From contig JAGLNZ010000306.1 of NCBI GenBank assembly GCA_023139225.1, positions 1 to 6,739 on the forward strand: DNA of 6,739 bases. Direction: 5' to 3'. Of the stretch, positions 1-5,512 are shown in pieces; position 1 is the stretch's first letter; every line of letters starts with the position of its first letter. The notes beneath the pieces were generated by a model, which did not search any database, had not been told where the DNA came from, and saw nothing but the letters and a program-made list of their open reading frames with translations. A program made the translations under genes and the position numbers. The DNA is from Desulfobacula sp. (GTDB lineage Bacteria > Desulfobacterota > Desulfobacteria > Desulfobacterales > Desulfobacteraceae).

Positions 1-320
1 TCTTTTGAAAGATAGGAAATAGCTCCCTTTTTAATGGACTGCATCAGGGATTCCGGGTTCAAAGAATTGGCCGTCAGCATGATGGCGGGAATATCTCTTT
101 TTACACATTCTTCCAATAGTTTAATCCCGTTAACCCCCATAATATCAAGGATAGCAAGGTCATATCGGGTTTGGAGGATTTTTTGGGAAGCGGTTTCGTA
201 ATCCTGGGCAACATCTACTATTGCTTCGTCCAGAATCTCCTGTATGGTTTCGATTACGTCCCATTCATCGTCAACAGCCAATATATGTTTACCTTTGAGA
301 AAAGAATCAGTCTGTGTCAT
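1..320 (-). CDS. Response regulator receiver domain protein, N-terminal part (runs off left edge)
   Basis: Cytoplasmic two-component signalling receiver that accepts a phosphoryl group from a histidine kinase. My translation from the ATG at 320 gives 106 codons before the window ends. It shows the CheY-like receiver pattern: acidic pair D17-D18 in AVDDE, phospho-acceptor D59 in LAILDIMG, the switch threonine T83 in IMLTAN, and the conserved lysine K106 in SYLSK at the very edge. So almost the whole receiver domain is present; whether an output domain follows cannot be seen. The start is well supported by AAGGAG at 328-333, 7 bases before the ATG. The gene lies downstream of the methyltransferase on the same strand but is separated from it by about 300 bases with a terminator-like hairpin and candidate promoter, so it is probably its own transcription unit. 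Domain identity is clear; target and partner kinase are unknown. Confidence 0.9.
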   Translation of the reverse strand, partial: MTQTDSFLKGKHILAVDDEWDVIETIQEILDEAIVDVAQDYETASQKILQTRYDLAILDIMGVNGIKLLEECVKRDIPAIMLTANSLNPESLMQSIKKGAISYLSK

Positions 321-442
321 TTTTTTTCTCCTTATCAAAATATAAATAAAGGTATCAGTCTTGTTTGTCTTACAATAATTTTGTCAATGTCTTAAATTGG
401 ATAATAAATATTAATTAATTTTAATTATCCTCTTAACTTAAT

Positions 443-471
443 AAAGTAATTAAAACAGGATGAAAAGTCAA
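443..471 (-). promoter_or_regulatory. Candidate sigma-70-type promoter for the response regulator
   Basis: On the minus strand TTGACT (466-471) is followed after 17 bases by TACTTT (443-448). The -35 is a 5 of 6 match; the -10 is weak. It would give a leader of more than 100 bases. A second TTGACA at 382-387 lacks a recognisable -10 at normal spacing. The assignment is inference from motif match and position only. Confidence 0.3.
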
Positions 472-510
472 GCCATTACAGGTGTTAAGGCGTAATTGTC
501 TATAAAAGAC

Positions 511-536
511 AAAAAGGAATGATTCAGAATAATTCC
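511..536 (-). terminator. Possible intrinsic terminator of the minus-strand ABM-peptidase-methyltransferase operon
   Basis: On the minus strand the arms GGAATTATTC and GAATCATTCC flank a single central T (516-536) and pair at 9 of 10 positions; the innermost pairs must open to form a loop. Five T residues (511-515) follow directly. This is the arrangement of a rho-independent terminator, about 90 bases after the methyltransferase stop. The stem is AT-rich, so it may be weak. A second small hairpin, TTGTCT and AGACAA around a 5-base loop, follows at 496-512. Confidence 0.4.
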
Positions 537-622
537 AATTGCTTGTCTTGTTTTTTATTTTTAGATGGATGAGGCTTGATTTTTTCAAGGTCCAAACATT
601 TTTTTTCAATTTCGGGTTGATC

Positions 623-1690
623 CTATTCCATGCAGAATGAAGTTTGGGGCTGATCGCAATAGTCTATCCTTATTGATCGGTCCGGCATTATCTCAGCGGT
701 TTTGAGTTCATTGAAGATCAGTTGTTTTTCCTGACCGGTGATAACAGGAAAACCATAGGGTATGTTTTTATGCTTCAAGGGTTTGCCCGCCGTTATTCTT
801 TCATGGACAAAAAGAATATGACTTCTTAATCTGTTTTCCATATAGTGGTTGGAAAAATCGATAATATTATCTTTAATTTTAATGATAGCTTCATAAAAAT
901 TATTATCAATTTCATACCCAATGGAGTTCCTGGCTGACGCCATGGCTGCGGCCATGGTGGTTCCGGTGCCAAGAAACGGGTCAAGAACAATGTCTTGCTT
1001 AACTGAGTACATATTGATCAGTCGGGATGCCAGTTCAAATGGAAAGGCACCGCTTCTGCTTCTTAAAGCCTTATCCACCAAACCCTGGCGGCTGCCTTTA
1101 ATATCAAACCAGATGTCTGAGAAAAAAGTATTTCTTTCTTCCCAGAAGATGGCGCTCTGCCGTCTATTGTGTTTTTCAGGATCATTTTTAAATTCGCGTT
1201 TGCCTCCTTTTCTTACAATCAGGATATATTCGTGTTCCAGGGTGACATAGGCTCCTGCAGGCAGCATGCCGGACCCCATGAATTTATTTGGGGCATTGGT
1301 CTGTTTTCTCCAAATGATTTCAGGCAGAGCAGTAAAACCAATTTGAACAAGATATTGAAGAATTCTTGCATGGTTTGGATAAATCGCAAAGTTTTCCCTG
1401 AGACTCCTTGTGGCATCCCCGATGTTAATACAGGCAAACCCCCCGTTTTTTAAAACCCTGAATACCTCATCCCATACGGAATCTAAAGATTTGTGCATCA
1501 GTTCAAATGCTTTGTTTCCTTCCTGTTTTTTAATGGCCTTTCCAATGGCTTTATTCTGTTTTGAAAAAATGCTGTCCCACATTTCAATCATGGGGTAGGG
1601 CGGGGATGTGACAATAAGGTCAATACTATTGGACGGGATCCGGGCAAGATTATTTGAGTTTTGAAAAAAGAGCTGGTGTATTGTTGTCAT
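623..1690 (-). CDS. Beta-class site-specific DNA methyltransferase (N4-cytosine or N6-adenine), apparently orphan
   Basis: Transfers a methyl group from S-adenosylmethionine to an exocyclic amino group of a base in DNA (N6_N4_Mtase domain family). With the start at 1690 the protein is 355 residues. The catalytic motif IV, TSPPY, is at residues 28-32, followed by a methylase fold with the segments FRVLKNGGF, EIIWRK and HEYILIVRKG; then a motif X-like region (AFPFELASRLI) and the SAM-binding motif I, DPFLGTGTT, at 237-245. Motif IV before motif I defines the beta class. SPPY is common in N4-cytosine enzymes but does not settle the product. The frame stays open up to 1771, but those 27 extra residues would overlap the peptidase gene; the ATG at 1690 lies 7 bases past the peptidase stop and places TSPPY at the usual distance from the N terminus. 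The Shine-Dalgarno is weak (AGGA about 14 bases upstream), suggesting coupling to the peptidase. About 110 residues follow motif I, a rather long C-terminal tail. No restriction endonuclease is adjacent. Confidence 0.88.
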   Translation of the reverse strand: MTTIHQLFFQNSNNLARIPSNSIDLIVTSPPYPMIEMWDSIFSKQNKAIGKAIKKQEGNKAFELMHKSLDSVWDEVFRVLKNGGFACINIGDATRSLRENFAIYPNHARILQYLVQIGFTALPEIIWRKQTNAPNKFMGSGMLPAGAYVTLEHEYILIVRKGGKREFKNDPEKHNRRQSAIFWEERNTFFSDIWFDIKGSRQGLVDKALRSRSGAFPFELASRLINMYSVKQDIVLDPFLGTGTTMAAAMASARNSIGYEIDNNFYEAIIKIKDNIIDFSNHYMENRLRSHILFVHERITAGKPLKHKNIPYGFPVITGQEKQLIFNELKTAEIMPDRSIRIDYCDQPQTSFCME

Positions 1691-1697
1691 ATTGGAA

Positions 1698-2813
1698 TTA
1701 TCTATCCTGTTTAACAATTTTAATGTAGGCTTCAACTGCCTCATCAATTTTAGAGATATAACAAAATTCATCTGTCTTGTGTGCCATGCCGGCTTCTCCG
1801 GGTCCTAAAAGAATGGTTGGGGGTTCGCCAAGGGCTTCATGAAGGGCTGAAGCATCTGTAAAATAAGGCGCGGTTTTCACTTCAATTTTTATTTTTAACA
1901 GTTGTTCCATGAGGGAAAAAACAGACTGGACCCATTTGTCTTCAGGATCACTTGCAATACTTTTTACCTGTTCTAAAAGTGTCACATCAACATCCGGTCC
2001 CAGAACAGATTCAAGTGATTTTTTAAGCGCTTCATGGGTTTGGTTGGGGATGGTTCGAATATCAACTCCCATGCAGGTCCTGTTCGGCACAATATTAATG
2101 TTTGTCCCGCCTGAAATTCTGCCAATACAAAGGGTGGGCTCGCCTAAAAGGGGATGGGACGGTATATTAAAATCAAAGGCTTCAAGTTTTTGAATGACCC
2201 TGGCTGCTTTGTAAACAGCGTTGTCCCCAAGTTCCGGCATTGATGCATGGGCAGCTTTTCCAAAGGTGGTAACATCAAATCTGACGCAGCCTTTATGGCC
2301 GATTAAAGGATAGTTGGATGTGGGTTCTCCCACCACAAGCGCCTTTGCCTTTCCTAAAACATTGTCAAGGCCGGCCACATGGTAAGCGCCTTCACAGCCG
2401 GTTTCTTCACCTGCCGTAAAAACAAACATGATATTTTCAAGAAGAGAAGGGGCCTCTATATGAAGCCTTTGGACCATCCGGATCATGGCAGCAATCCCTG
2501 CCTTCATATCTGATGTGCCCCGGCCATATATTTTATCTCCTTTAATTTTTCCGGAAAAAGGATTCTTTGTCCAGGCCAGCTCACCCAGAGAAACTACATC
2601 CATATGACCGGTAAAACAGATGGGTGTTTTATTTGAACTTAAAGGAAATTTTGCGATCAATGTAGGCCTTTGGGGAGCAAAGTCATAAGTGCTTGTTTGA
2701 AATCCTAAGTTTTCAAGCAGGCTGCCAATAAATGCAGCGCACTCATATTCATTTCCCGGAGGATTGATGGTTTGAAAAGAAATAAGTTTTTTTAAGAGTG
2801 TCAAGCTTTCCAC
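1698..2813 (-). CDS. M20-family zinc metallopeptidase (ArgE/DapE/ACY1/CPG2-like)
   Basis: Predicted cytoplasmic di-zinc amidohydrolase that cleaves an N-acyl amino acid or small peptide; the substrate cannot be told from sequence. All expected metal and catalytic residues are visible in the 371-residue protein: H70 and D72 in TGHMDVV, bridging D102 in GRGTSDMK, catalytic E136 and ligand E137 in AGEETG, E163 in VGEPT, and the C-terminal ligand H345 in AHKTDE. The insert around residues 170-280 (HKGCVRFDV, GKAAHAS, GGTNINIVPN) is the lid/dimerisation domain. Length and motif order are normal for ArgE/DapE relatives. The start is GTG, fixed by AAGGAG at 2822-2827, 8 bases upstream. It is the middle gene of a minus-strand cluster: 68 bases after the ABM-fold gene and 7 bases before the methyltransferase. 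The functional link to these neighbours is unclear. ArgE and DapE remain possible names, but I would not assign either without a phylogeny. Confidence 0.92.
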   Translation of the reverse strand: MESLTLLKKLISFQTINPPGNEYECAAFIGSLLENLGFQTSTYDFAPQRPTLIAKFPLSSNKTPICFTGHMDVVSLGELAWTKNPFSGKIKGDKIYGRGTSDMKAGIAAMIRMVQRLHIEAPSLLENIMFVFTAGEETGCEGAYHVAGLDNVLGKAKALVVGEPTSNYPLIGHKGCVRFDVTTFGKAAHASMPELGDNAVYKAARVIQKLEAFDFNIPSHPLLGEPTLCIGRISGGTNINIVPNRTCMGVDIRTIPNQTHEALKKSLESVLGPDVDVTLLEQVKSIASDPEDKWVQSVFSLMEQLLKIKIEVKTAPYFTDASALHEALGEPPTILLGPGEAGMAHKTDEFCYISKIDEAVEAYIKIVKQDR

Positions 2814-2821
2814 AAACAGAT

Positions 2822-2827
2822 CTCCTT
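2822..2827 (-). promoter_or_regulatory. Shine-Dalgarno that fixes the GTG start of the M20 peptidase
   Basis: AAGGAG on the minus strand stands 8 bases before the GTG at 2813, an ideal spacing, and is the reason for accepting a non-ATG start. Confidence 0.75.
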
Positions 2828-2851
2828 TTTTTTCTGGTAAAATCGGATCAG

Positions 2852-2881
2852 ACTATAATAATCTCTATCTTAATTTGTAAA
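2852..2881 (-). promoter_or_regulatory. Weak candidate promoter for the peptidase gene
   Basis: TTTACA (2876-2881) and TATAGT (2852-2857) on the minus strand are 18 bases apart in the gap between the ABM-fold gene and the peptidase. TATTAT nearby could be an alternative -10. The gap of 68 bases is long enough for a secondary promoter, but the genes may simply be cotranscribed. Confidence 0.25.
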
Positions 2882-3190
2882 TTAGTTATCATAAAATATC
2901 TCATACATTTGTACATATTTTTCTTTTTCCAGTAAAAAACTGTCATCTTCCGGGTAGTACTTGGCAAGTTCAGGTTCAGAGCCTGCAAACTTTTTTATCG
3001 CATCCAGGGAGTCCCAGATGGTCACAAGCAGGAAATGTGCTGCTCTGTCTTCATCTCTTCGCTGAAAATAGGTTTTTAACAATCCATCAACAGACCCATA
3101 GTCAGGCGCTGCTCTCTCGATCATAAATTTTTCATACTCATCTGCCTTTTCAATGGCAACCTTACCGTGCCAAAGTCTCATCATTGCCAA
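2882..3190 (-). CDS. ABM-fold (antibiotic biosynthesis monooxygenase-like) dimeric alpha/beta-barrel protein
   Basis: Small single-domain protein of up to 102 residues. The opening MRLWHGKV, the helix with EYEKFM, the central strand and loop GLLKTYFQRRDED, and the strand HFLLVTIWDSLDAIKKFAG follow the ABM/ferredoxin-like fold pattern seen in quinone monooxygenases, heme-degrading IsdG relatives and many proteins of unknown role. The family usually forms dimers; the activity here is not predictable. Start choice: GGAGG at 3198-3202 is 7 bases from a TTG at 3190 and 13 bases from an ATG at 3184, so Shine-Dalgarno spacing favours the TTG, while family members usually begin about where the ATGs at 3184 or 3181 lie. 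The difference is only two or three residues. It is the first gene of the minus-strand cluster. Confidence 0.78.
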   Translation of the reverse strand: MAMMRLWHGKVAIEKADEYEKFMIERAAPDYGSVDGLLKTYFQRRDEDRAAHFLLVTIWDSLDAIKKFAGSEPELAKYYPEDDSFLLEKEKYVQMYEIFYDN

Positions 3191-3197
3191 AATAGTA

Positions 3198-3202
3198 CCT
3201 CC
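3198..3202 (-). promoter_or_regulatory. Strong Shine-Dalgarno of the ABM-fold gene
   Basis: GGAGG on the minus strand is 7 bases from TTG (3190) and 13 bases from ATG (3184). It supports translation initiation here but leaves the precise start codon open. Confidence 0.65.
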
Positions 3203-3237
3203 GGTAAATTTGATGCTTTCATTTTCATTTTTATATC

Positions 3238-3266
3238 ATTATAAATCTTGAAATGCCAGGCTGCCA
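3238..3266 (-). promoter_or_regulatory. Candidate promoter of the minus-strand operon
   Basis: A perfect -10 hexamer TATAAT (3238-3243) on the minus strand is preceded, 17 bases away, by TGGCAG (3261-3266), a poor -35. The predicted transcript start near 3231 would give a leader of about 40 bases to the ABM-fold gene. A poor -35 could mean activator dependence. I checked for a sigma-54 GG-N10-GC pattern here and did not find it. Confidence 0.4.
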
Positions 3267-3364
3267 GTCCGACATTGACATCCGATGGAGGCTCCTTAAT
3301 CATTTCTCCCATAGCTTTTGGGGTAATTTGTATTTTTACTTGGGCCCATCAAAGGATAAAAAGA

Positions 3365-3393
3365 TTGACGATGAAAGGGTGAAACTATATGTT
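3365..3393 (+). promoter_or_regulatory. Candidate promoter of the plus-strand hydrolase-rfaE2-pgeF-selD operon
   Basis: TTGACG (3365-3370, 5 of 6 match) and TATGTT (3388-3393, 4 of 6) are separated by 17 bases. A transcript start near 3400 would leave a leader of about 37 bases before the hydrolase start. Together with the opposite-facing TATAAT at 3238-3243 it makes the 3191-3436 interval a divergent promoter region. Confidence 0.45.
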
Positions 3394-3428
3394 GGGAAAG
3401 CTCGATTTCATAATGAGACTTTGAAAAT

Positions 3429-3433
3429 AAGGA
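3429..3433 (+). promoter_or_regulatory. Shine-Dalgarno-like AAGGA before two possible TTG starts
   Basis: AAGGA is 3 bases from the TTG at 3437 and 12 bases from the TTG at 3446. Neither spacing is ideal and no in-frame ATG or GTG exists before the conserved N-terminal strand, so initiation is on an unusual codon whichever start is used. Confidence 0.45.
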
Positions 3434-3436
3434 ACA

Positions 3437-4231
3437 TTGAGAAATTTGAAAAAAAAATTTAAAGCCGGTGTTGTTCAGTTTGATGTGAAAAACGGGCAGA
3501 TTGAAACCAATTTTAATGCAGTCCTTGGATATTTAGAGGAACTGGCATCTAAAAATGTTTGTCTTGCTGTTTTGCCGGAAATGTTTTCCTGTTCTTTTGA
3601 TAATGAAAATTTAAAGGAACATTCAAAATTTACAAAAAAAATCGTGGAAAGGCTTTCTTCTTTTGCCGGACAAAATCAAATGGCGATTGCAGGGACACTT
3701 CCTGAAAATGATGGCGGTTGTATATTTAATACCATGATCTTTATTGATGTGGATGGAAAAATAAAAGGAAGGTATAGAAAGCTTCATCTTTTCAGGCTGA
3801 CAGACGAACATATTTATTACACTGCAGGAAATAAAATTGTTACAATTGATTCAAGCTTTGGCAGGATTGGACTGATGATCTGCTATGATTTAAGGTTTCC
3901 TGAGCTCGCCAGGTCGTTATTCTTAAAGGATGCACAAATGATTATTGTGTCTGCCCAATGGCCGGAACCAAGAAAAGAGCATTGGCAAACCCTGATCAAA
4001 GCAAGGTCTATTGAAAACCAAATGTTTATGATCTGTTCAAACAGGACAGGGATTGATGATGACTTGCGGTTTGTCGGGATGTCCATGATTGTTGATCCAA
4101 TGGGAAATACCCTGGCTCAGGCCCGAAGCGATGAAACATTTGTTTTCGCAGATATTGATCCTGGATTGGTGGAAAGTGCCAAAACATTAATTCCCTGTAT
4201 GACAGACCGGAGGCCTGATGTTTATGGATAA
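3437..4231 (+). CDS. Nitrilase-superfamily carbon-nitrogen hydrolase (omega-amidase-like)
   Basis: Cytoplasmic thiol amidohydrolase that cleaves a non-peptide C-N bond, probably an amide. The protein is 264 residues, typical of the single-domain branch. The Glu-Lys-Cys catalytic triad is complete: E48 in VLPEMF, K115 in YRKLHLF and nucleophile C149 in MICYDLRFPE; the supporting glutamate is likely E124 in TDEH. The CYDLRFPE context and the motif around RSIENQMFMICSNRTG are seen in omega-amidase and deaminated-glutathione-amidase type members, making one of these a reasonable guess rather than an assignment. The start is TTG (3437 or 3446); an in-frame stop at 3428-3430 rules out an earlier one. 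A run of nine A residues (3449-3457) lies in codons 5-7. The gene overlaps rfaE2 by up to 14 bases and is probably first in the operon, behind the promoter at 3365-3393. Confidence 0.88.
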   Translation: MRNLKKKFKAGVVQFDVKNGQIETNFNAVLGYLEELASKNVCLAVLPEMFSCSFDNENLKEHSKFTKKIVERLSSFAGQNQMAIAGTLPENDGGCIFNTMIFIDVDGKIKGRYRKLHLFRLTDEHIYYTAGNKIVTIDSSFGRIGLMICYDLRFPELARSLFLKDAQMIIVSAQWPEPRKEHWQTLIKARSIENQMFMICSNRTGIDDDLRFVGMSMIVDPMGNTLAQARSDETFVFADIDPGLVESAKTLIPCMTDRRPDVYG

Positions 4232-4709
4232 GATTGTCACTTTTTCTCAGATTAAGACACTATCCAGGCAATATAAGGATGCTAAAAAGACAATCGTATT
4301 TACCAATGGGTGTTTTGATATTATTCATGCCGGTCATGTAAAATACTTAACCCATGCCGCAAGTTTTGGAGATATTCTTGTTTTGGGACTGAATTCCGAT
4401 CATTCAGTGAAATGCATTAAAGGAGAAAAACGGCCGGTGATTGGTCAGGACCATCGGTCTTTGGTTGTGGCAGCTCTATCGTGTATTGATCATGTGGTAT
4501 TGTTTGATGAGCCTGATCCAAAAATTTTGATTGAAACCATCTGTCCTGATGTGCTGGTTAAAGGTGCGGACTGGCCCGAAGATCAGATCATTGGTGCTGA
4601 TTATGTGAAACTAAATGGAGGACGTATAGAAAGGGTTGTTTTGGAACCTGAAATCTCCACAACAAAAATCATAGAGCGAATAGGTGAACTTTATTATGGA
4701 AAACACTGA
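4218..4709 (+). CDS. rfaE2: D-glycero-beta-D-manno-heptose 1-phosphate adenylyltransferase (stand-alone RfaE2/HldE C-domain)
   Basis: Transfers AMP from ATP to heptose 1-phosphate, giving ADP-heptose for the inner core of lipopolysaccharide; acts in the cytoplasm. The 163-residue protein is a cytidylyltransferase-like nucleotidyltransferase: TNGCFDIIHAGHVKYL with the ATP-binding HxGH at residues 37-40, GLNSDHSVKCIKG, the RPVIGQDHRS segment, CPDVLVKGADW, and ISTTKII with STTK at 147-150. Length and motifs match RfaE2, the form in which kinase and adenylyltransferase are separate proteins, unlike the fused E. coli HldE. GGAGG at 4209-4213 is 4 bases before the ATG at 4218 and 10 bases before a second ATG at 4224; either could be used. 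It overlaps the end of the hydrolase gene, and its own end overlaps pgeF, so translation is probably coupled. Presence implies a Gram-negative outer membrane with heptose-containing LPS. The heptose kinase partner is not in the window. Confidence 0.92.
   Translation: MFMDKIVTFSQIKTLSRQYKDAKKTIVFTNGCFDIIHAGHVKYLTHAASFGDILVLGLNSDHSVKCIKGEKRPVIGQDHRSLVVAALSCIDHVVLFDEPDPKILIETICPDVLVKGADWPEDQIIGADYVKLNGGRIERVVLEPEISTTKIIERIGELYYGKH
4682..4687 (+). promoter_or_regulatory. Shine-Dalgarno that fixes the pgeF start inside rfaE2
   Basis: AGGTGA is 8 bases before the ATG at 4696. Its last bases include a GTG (4684) that would extend the frame by four codons, but that codon lies within the ribosome binding site itself, so the ATG is the better start. 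Confidence 0.55.
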
Positions 4710-5469
4710 TATCAAAGTCTATGAGTTTAAAAAGTTTAAAAATCATGACCATATTGTCCACGGTATATTTACAAGGGAAGGCGGAACAAGTACCGGCGCT
4801 TTTAATTCCCTGAATATTGGTGTGAATTCAGGTGATGAACCCTTGGCCATTGCAAATAACAGGAAACTCATTATCAGAAAAATGGATATGAAACCCCTTG
4901 TTTTTTTAAACCAGAGGCACGGCAGTGATATTAAGGTATTAAAAAACCATGACAATGACTTGTCTGAAAGTTTTGAACCCGGGAAAGAGACCTATACGGC
5001 GGACGGTATTATTACCGACATGAAAAATGTGTTTCTTGTGATCCAGGTTGCTGATTGTCAGGCGGTCATGCTCCATGACCCTGAAAAAAAAGTGATTGCA
5101 AATGTCCACTCCGGATGGCAAGGAAGTATAAAAAATATTATTGGTAACTGCGTGGATAAAATGGTCCTGGAGTTTGGATGCCGGCCTGAAAATATCATTG
5201 CCGGTATCTCTCCCAGCCTTGGCCCTTGTTGCTCTGAATTTGTGAACTATAAGGATGAGATCCCAAAAAGTTTATGGAAATATAAAATAAAGGATAAGGA
5301 TTATTTTAATTTCTGGGAAATGAGTAAAGATCAGCTTATGGATAAGGGTGTAAAAAAAGAACACATTGAAAATATGGAAATTTGCACAAAATGTAACACA
5401 GATGTTTTTTATTCTTTTCGATCAGAAAGAACAACCGGCAGGTTTGCCTGTGTGATATCAATGATATGA
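4696..5469 (+). CDS. pgeF: YfiH/PgeF family polyphenol oxidase-like (laccase-domain) protein, peptidoglycan editing factor
   Basis: Family COG1496 (Cu-oxidase_4). E. coli members help keep incorrect amino acids out of the peptidoglycan stem peptide; other members show purine nucleoside phosphorylase/adenosine deaminase-type activity. The 257-residue protein has the family signature: HGIFTREGGTSTG and FNSLNIG near the N terminus, the metal-site residues H75 in NQRHGSD, C121 in VADCQAV and H138 in VHSGWQG, then ISPSLGPCCSEF and the C-terminal CTKCNTDVFYSFR. The histidine motif here is HSGW where HAGW is the more usual form, a mild substitution. The start at 4696 rests on AGGTGA 8 bases upstream. 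It overlaps rfaE2 by 14 bases and is followed by selD after 43 bases with no terminator, so all four genes are likely cotranscribed. Two cysteine pairs (CC and CTKC) may be structural. Confidence 0.9.
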   Translation: MENTDIKVYEFKKFKNHDHIVHGIFTREGGTSTGAFNSLNIGVNSGDEPLAIANNRKLIIRKMDMKPLVFLNQRHGSDIKVLKNHDNDLSESFEPGKETYTADGIITDMKNVFLVIQVADCQAVMLHDPEKKVIANVHSGWQGSIKNIIGNCVDKMVLEFGCRPENIIAGISPSLGPCCSEFVNYKDEIPKSLWKYKIKDKDYFNFWEMSKDQLMDKGVKKEHIENMEICTKCNTDVFYSFRSERTTGRFACVISMI

Positions 5470-5512
5470 TTTTGAAATTTAATATAGAGGTTTGAAATAA
5501 GAAAGTATAAGA

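Larger units (their letters stand above)
321..622. other. Gene-free AT-rich intergenic region
   Basis: No convincing gene is present on either strand. Read on the minus strand it contains, in order: a terminator-like hairpin for the methyltransferase operon (about 511-536), a candidate promoter (443-471), a second perfect -35-like TTGACA (382-387) without a good -10, and the Shine-Dalgarno of the response regulator (328-333). A short plus-strand reading frame at 171-395 lies mostly antisense to the receiver domain and has no coding signature. Confidence 0.6.

Noticed and set aside
171..395. Plus-strand 74-codon reading frame
   Set aside because: Mostly antisense to the receiver domain, with no family signature or ribosome binding site.
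921..1453. Plus-strand reading frames opposite the methyltransferase
   Set aside because: Shadows of the strongly supported minus-strand methyltransferase, with no coding features of their own.
1691..1771. N-terminal extension of the methyltransferase to 1771
   Set aside because: The extra 27 codons lie almost entirely within the 3' end of the peptidase gene and add nothing to the methylase fold; the ATG at 1690 directly follows the peptidase stop.
3181..3312. 43-codon minus-strand frame coupled by ATGA to the ABM-fold gene
   Set aside because: Poor ribosome binding site, unknown product, and the best -10 hexamer for the operon (3238-3243) lies within it.
3253..3462. 69-codon plus-strand reading frame upstream of the hydrolase
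   Set aside because: No Shine-Dalgarno, no recognisable family, and a good promoter candidate (3365-3393) lies inside it. Kept only as a finding about the control region.
4684..4695. GTG start for pgeF four codons upstream
   Set aside because: That GTG is part of the AGGTGA ribosome binding site serving the ATG at 4696.
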